In this document: in pieces, positions 4,809 through 6,492 of the stretch | Position numbering within the stretch: the first letter of the stretch is position 1 | Layout of the letters: every line of letters begins with the position of its first letter | Assembly (NCBI GenBank): GCA_023458355.1 | Contig: JAEWZS010000069.1 | Span: 1 to 6,492 of the forward strand | Reading direction: 5' to 3' | DNA length: 6,492 bases | From: Bacillota bacterium | GTDB lineage: Bacteria > Bacillota > Clostridia > Christensenellales > CAG-138 | Program-made: the position numbers and the translations under genes | Notes under the pieces: generated by a model | Databases searched by the model: none | The model's input: only the letters and a program-made list of their open reading frames with translations | Told to the model about the DNA's origin: nothing

Positions 4809-5949
4809 CAATTGTCCGTATGGCAGCGACGGCTATGTCGATTTCCTCTTCCGTCGTAGCATGTCCTATTGAAAACCGTACCGTCCCCTGCGGGAATGTT
4901 TTCAGTGTTTTATGCGCACACGGAGCGCAATGAAGTCCGCAGCGTGTTAAAATGCCGTAATCTTCTTCAAGCGTGAAAGCGACAGCGGCATTGTCCTTAT
5001 TTAGAAAATCAAGGCTCATTACACCCACGCGCTGATGTAATTGATCGGTTCCGACAAGGCGCACTGACGTGATACACTTTATACCGTTAATAAACCGTTT
5101 CATAAGCGCCATTTCCGTTTCGCGAAGCGATTTAACACCCATTTTCAGTATAAAGGTAAGTGCCGCGTCAAACCCGTAAATTCCCGGCAGGTTCATTGTA
5201 CCCGCCTCGAATTTATCGGGCATATAAAGCGGTATTTCCGTACTGTCGGACATGCTTCCCGTACCGCCTGAAATTAACGGCTCAAGCGATTTTGCAAATG
5301 CGGGGGAAAGAAGCATTGCCCCAATACCCTGCGGCCCGAGAAGCCCCTTATGCGCAGGTATGCAAAGAGCACTTAATGAAAGCAATTCAAAGTCGATAGG
5401 ATAATGTCCAGCCGTCTGCGCCGCGTCGAGTACAAGAGGGATACCGTGCTTTTTTAAGACAGCGGAAATCTCTTCTATGGGTGCAAGTGTACCGCATACA
5501 TTGGAGGCATGTGAAACGACGACGAGCTTTGTGTTGCTTGCTAGATGCTTTACAAGTGAATCCGGGTCGATACATCCGTCTTTGTCCGCGTCCATATGAG
5601 ATACCGCTATACCGCACTTTTCAAGTTGCGTCAGCGGGCGCATCACGGCATTGTGTTCAAGCGCGCCGACAATCACATGATCCCCATCGTGCAAATAACC
5701 CTTGATCGCTTGGTTGAGCGAAAAAGTCGCGCCGGAAGTAAATACGACGTGCGAGGGGTCGGAAAAATGAAACAGCTCGCAGAGCTTTTCACGTGCGCTA
5801 AGCGCTGTGAGCGCTGCCTCGGAAGCGGCAGGGTATACGGCGCGGCCAATATTAGCGCCTACATCGTGAAGGTAGTGTGACATGGCTTCCGCCACGCCGG
5901 GTGCTTTTGGGAAGGAAGTCGCGCCGTTATCGAGATATATCTGATGCAT
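4801..5949 (-). CDS. Cysteine desulfurase-like class V aminotransferase (EF2568 family)
   Basis: This 382-residue PLP enzyme belongs to the NifS/Csd superfamily, closest by motif to the EF2568-type subfamily that travels with SelD and YqeB. Members are thought to mobilise sulfur or selenium from cysteine or selenocysteine. The N-terminal hallmark YLDNGATSFPKAP is at 5-17. The PLP site is complete: TSGAT at 71-75, LEHN with the stacking His99, LDAAQ with Asp175 and Gln178, and the Schiff-base lysine Lys201 in PAHKGLLGPQG. The catalytic-cysteine loop is RCGLHCAPCAH (336-346). Cys341 aligns with the persulfide/perselenide cysteine in the RxGxHCA pattern of SufS, and Cys337 and Cys344 flank it. 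The ATG at 5949 follows AGGAGG at 5 nt. The gene leads a minus-strand operon with the acetyltransferase and DUF1275 genes. It is inferred to supply selenium or sulfur for the SDMH cofactor; ordinary Fe-S or thio-cofactor duty cannot be excluded. Confidence 0.93.
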   Translation of the reverse strand: MHQIYLDNGATSFPKAPGVAEAMSHYLHDVGANIGRAVYPAASEAALTALSAREKLCELFHFSDPSHVVFTSGATFSLNQAIKGYLHDGDHVIVGALEHNAVMRPLTQLEKCGIAVSHMDADKDGCIDPDSLVKHLASNTKLVVVSHASNVCGTLAPIEEISAVLKKHGIPLVLDAAQTAGHYPIDFELLSLSALCIPAHKGLLGPQGIGAMLLSPAFAKSLEPLISGGTGSMSDSTEIPLYMPDKFEAGTMNLPGIYGFDAALTFILKMGVKSLRETEMALMKRFINGIKCITSVRLVGTDQLHQRVGVMSLDFLNKDNAAVAFTLEEDYGILTRCGLHCAPCAHKTLKTFPQGTVRFSIGHATTEEEIDIAVAAIRTIAE

Positions 5950-6016
5950 GAAGGCCTCCTGATGAAACGCTCCAAAAAGCGGCTCGTTTATTGTTTGCTT
6001 GCGGAAAATTCAGTAA

Positions 6017-6045
6017 TTTCATATGTTATGGGATAGCATATCAAA
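6017..6045. repeat. Imperfect palindrome in the aminotransferase-SDR divergent region
   Basis: The arms ATATGTTAT (6021-6029) and ATAGCATAT (6033-6041) face each other across GGG with one G-T mismatch. Beyond a C/C mismatch, TTT (6017-6019) matches AAA (6043-6045). The 29-bp dyad covers the candidate -10 of the aminotransferase promoter, the usual position of a repressor operator. No regulator family can be named from it. Confidence 0.45.
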
Positions 6046-6058
6046 CCTCACTGCGCAA
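6030..6058 (-). promoter_or_regulatory. Candidate promoter of the aminotransferase operon
   Basis: On the minus strand TTGCGC (6058-6053) is followed after 17 bp by TATCCC (6035-6030), with TGC directly before it as an extended -10. Both hexamers match consensus at only three positions, so this is weak. The 17-bp spacing and the TGC extension match the other promoters in the window. The start point would be near 6023, giving a leader of about 74 nt. The -10 lies inside the palindrome at 6017-6045. Confidence 0.35.
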
Positions 6059-6095
6059 GTTTTGCGTTTCTTTGCATGTTCTTAAGCATAGCACG

Positions 6096-6124
6096 ATGAA
6101 ACAAAAAAGAAAATGTGCTAGAAT
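6096..6124 (+). promoter_or_regulatory. Promoter of the short-chain dehydrogenase gene
   Basis: ATGAAA (6096-6101, 4 of 6) and TAGAAT (6119-6124, 5 of 6) are separated by 17 bp, with TGC at 6116-6118 as an extended -10. The spacer is A-rich. Transcription would begin near 6131, leaving a leader of about 112 nt in which I recognise no riboswitch. A weak GCTG...CAGC pairing between about 6174 and 6208 is the only structure noticed. Confidence 0.6.
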
Positions 6125-6242
6125 GAGGCGTATAGCTATCATTCTTCCGAGATTTTTCCGGTACTTCATCCGTGCTGTGCGTTTGTGCTTTTAACGAGCA
6201 AGGGCAGCCTTCAAAATTCATTTTTACTACGGAGGATCTTTT

Positions 6243-6492
6243 ATGTTCAAAAACCCCTACGGCAATGTAGTGCTTATAACGGGCGCAAGCTCCGGCATAG
6301 GCTTTGAAACGGCGCACTCGCTTGGCGTTTTAGGCTTTACGGTGTACGGCGCTTCAAGGCGCGGCGGCGAAAATGTATCTTACGGCGAGGGAAGCGTTAC
6401 GATGCTCCAAATGGACGTAACGGACGACGATTCGGTCAAAAACGCAGTGGACAGCATTTTAGAAAAGGAAGGCCGTATCGACATTTTGATAA
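6243..6492 (+). CDS. Short-chain dehydrogenase/reductase, N-terminal part (partial)
   Basis: This is the first 83 residues of a classical SDR, an NAD(P)-dependent oxidoreductase with a Rossmann fold; it runs off the right edge. The cofactor loop TGASSGIG is at 13-20 (the TGxxxGxG motif). The second strand ends in YGASRRGGE, where the basic residues after the strand favour NADPH over NADH. MDVTDDDSV supplies the adenine-ring Asp, and the fragment ends in GRIDILI, just before the expected NNAG. The catalytic Ser-Tyr-Lys region lies outside the window, so the substrate is unknown. The ATG follows GGAGGA (6231-6236) at 6 nt. The gene is divergent from the aminotransferase operon and has its own promoter. 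Confidence 0.93.
   Translation, partial: MFKNPYGNVVLITGASSGIGFETAHSLGVLGFTVYGASRRGGENVSYGEGSVTMLQMDVTDDDSVKNAVDSILEKEGRIDILI

Noticed and set aside
1..6492. CRISPR arrays, tRNA genes, insertion sequences, phage or defence genes
   Set aside because: No regularly spaced repeats, cloverleaf, transposase motifs or terminal inverted repeats are seen; gene packing is ordinary chromosomal.

Overview
The window reads as a chromosomal segment of an anaerobic, Clostridia-like member of the Bacillota. This rests on inference from strong AGGAGG-type ribosome binding sites, promoters with TGn-extended -10 boxes, a guanidine-I riboswitch in front of a small multidrug resistance (SMR) exporter, and a selenium-dependent molybdenum hydroxylase (SDMH) accessory set of the kind known from Enterococcus faecalis and clostridia. 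No rRNA, tRNA, CRISPR array, transposase or phage gene is visible.

Left part (1-3095): the tail of an unidentified + strand gene meets, end to end, a minus-strand regulator that is a lone ModE-type winged helix (60-422). Divergent from it, across a 157-bp promoter region rich in GCGG half-sites, runs a compact operon yqeC (580-1275), yqeB (1248-2042), selD (2061-3095). Selenophosphate synthase next to YqeB and YqeC, with no selA/selB in view, is the signature of the SDMH trait, in which selenium goes into a labile molybdenum-hydroxylase cofactor rather than into selenocysteine. The ModE-like protein is the obvious candidate to link this operon to molybdenum or enzyme demand.

Middle part (3096-3597): four bases after the selD stop lies a new promoter, then a guanidine-I (ykkC) riboswitch whose 3' conserved strand is also the left arm of a strong intrinsic terminator, then gdx (3280-3597), a guanidinium exporter of the SMR family. 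This is a self-contained guanidine detoxification cassette. Its conditional terminator is also the first terminator seen downstream of selD.

Right part (3584-6492): three minus-strand genes follow in order of transcription: a cysteine desulfurase-like class V aminotransferase of the EF2568 type (4801-5949), a GNAT acetyltransferase (4258-4752) and a DUF1275/YoaK membrane protein (3584-4261) that starts on a TTG overlapping the acetyltransferase stop and whose 3' end overlaps gdx by 14 nt. The aminotransferase is the expected sulfur/selenium-mobilising partner of the SelD-YqeB-YqeC set, here separated from it by the guanidine cassette and on the opposite strand. Divergent from it, across 293 bp containing two candidate promoters and a long imperfect palindrome, begins a short-chain dehydrogenase that runs off the window.

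Every gene belongs to a recognisable family and I see no clearly new system. The points worth a second look are regulatory: the operator-like repeats in the two divergent promoter regions, the shared use of the guanidine-controlled terminator, and the unexplained inverted repeat over the aminotransferase stop.
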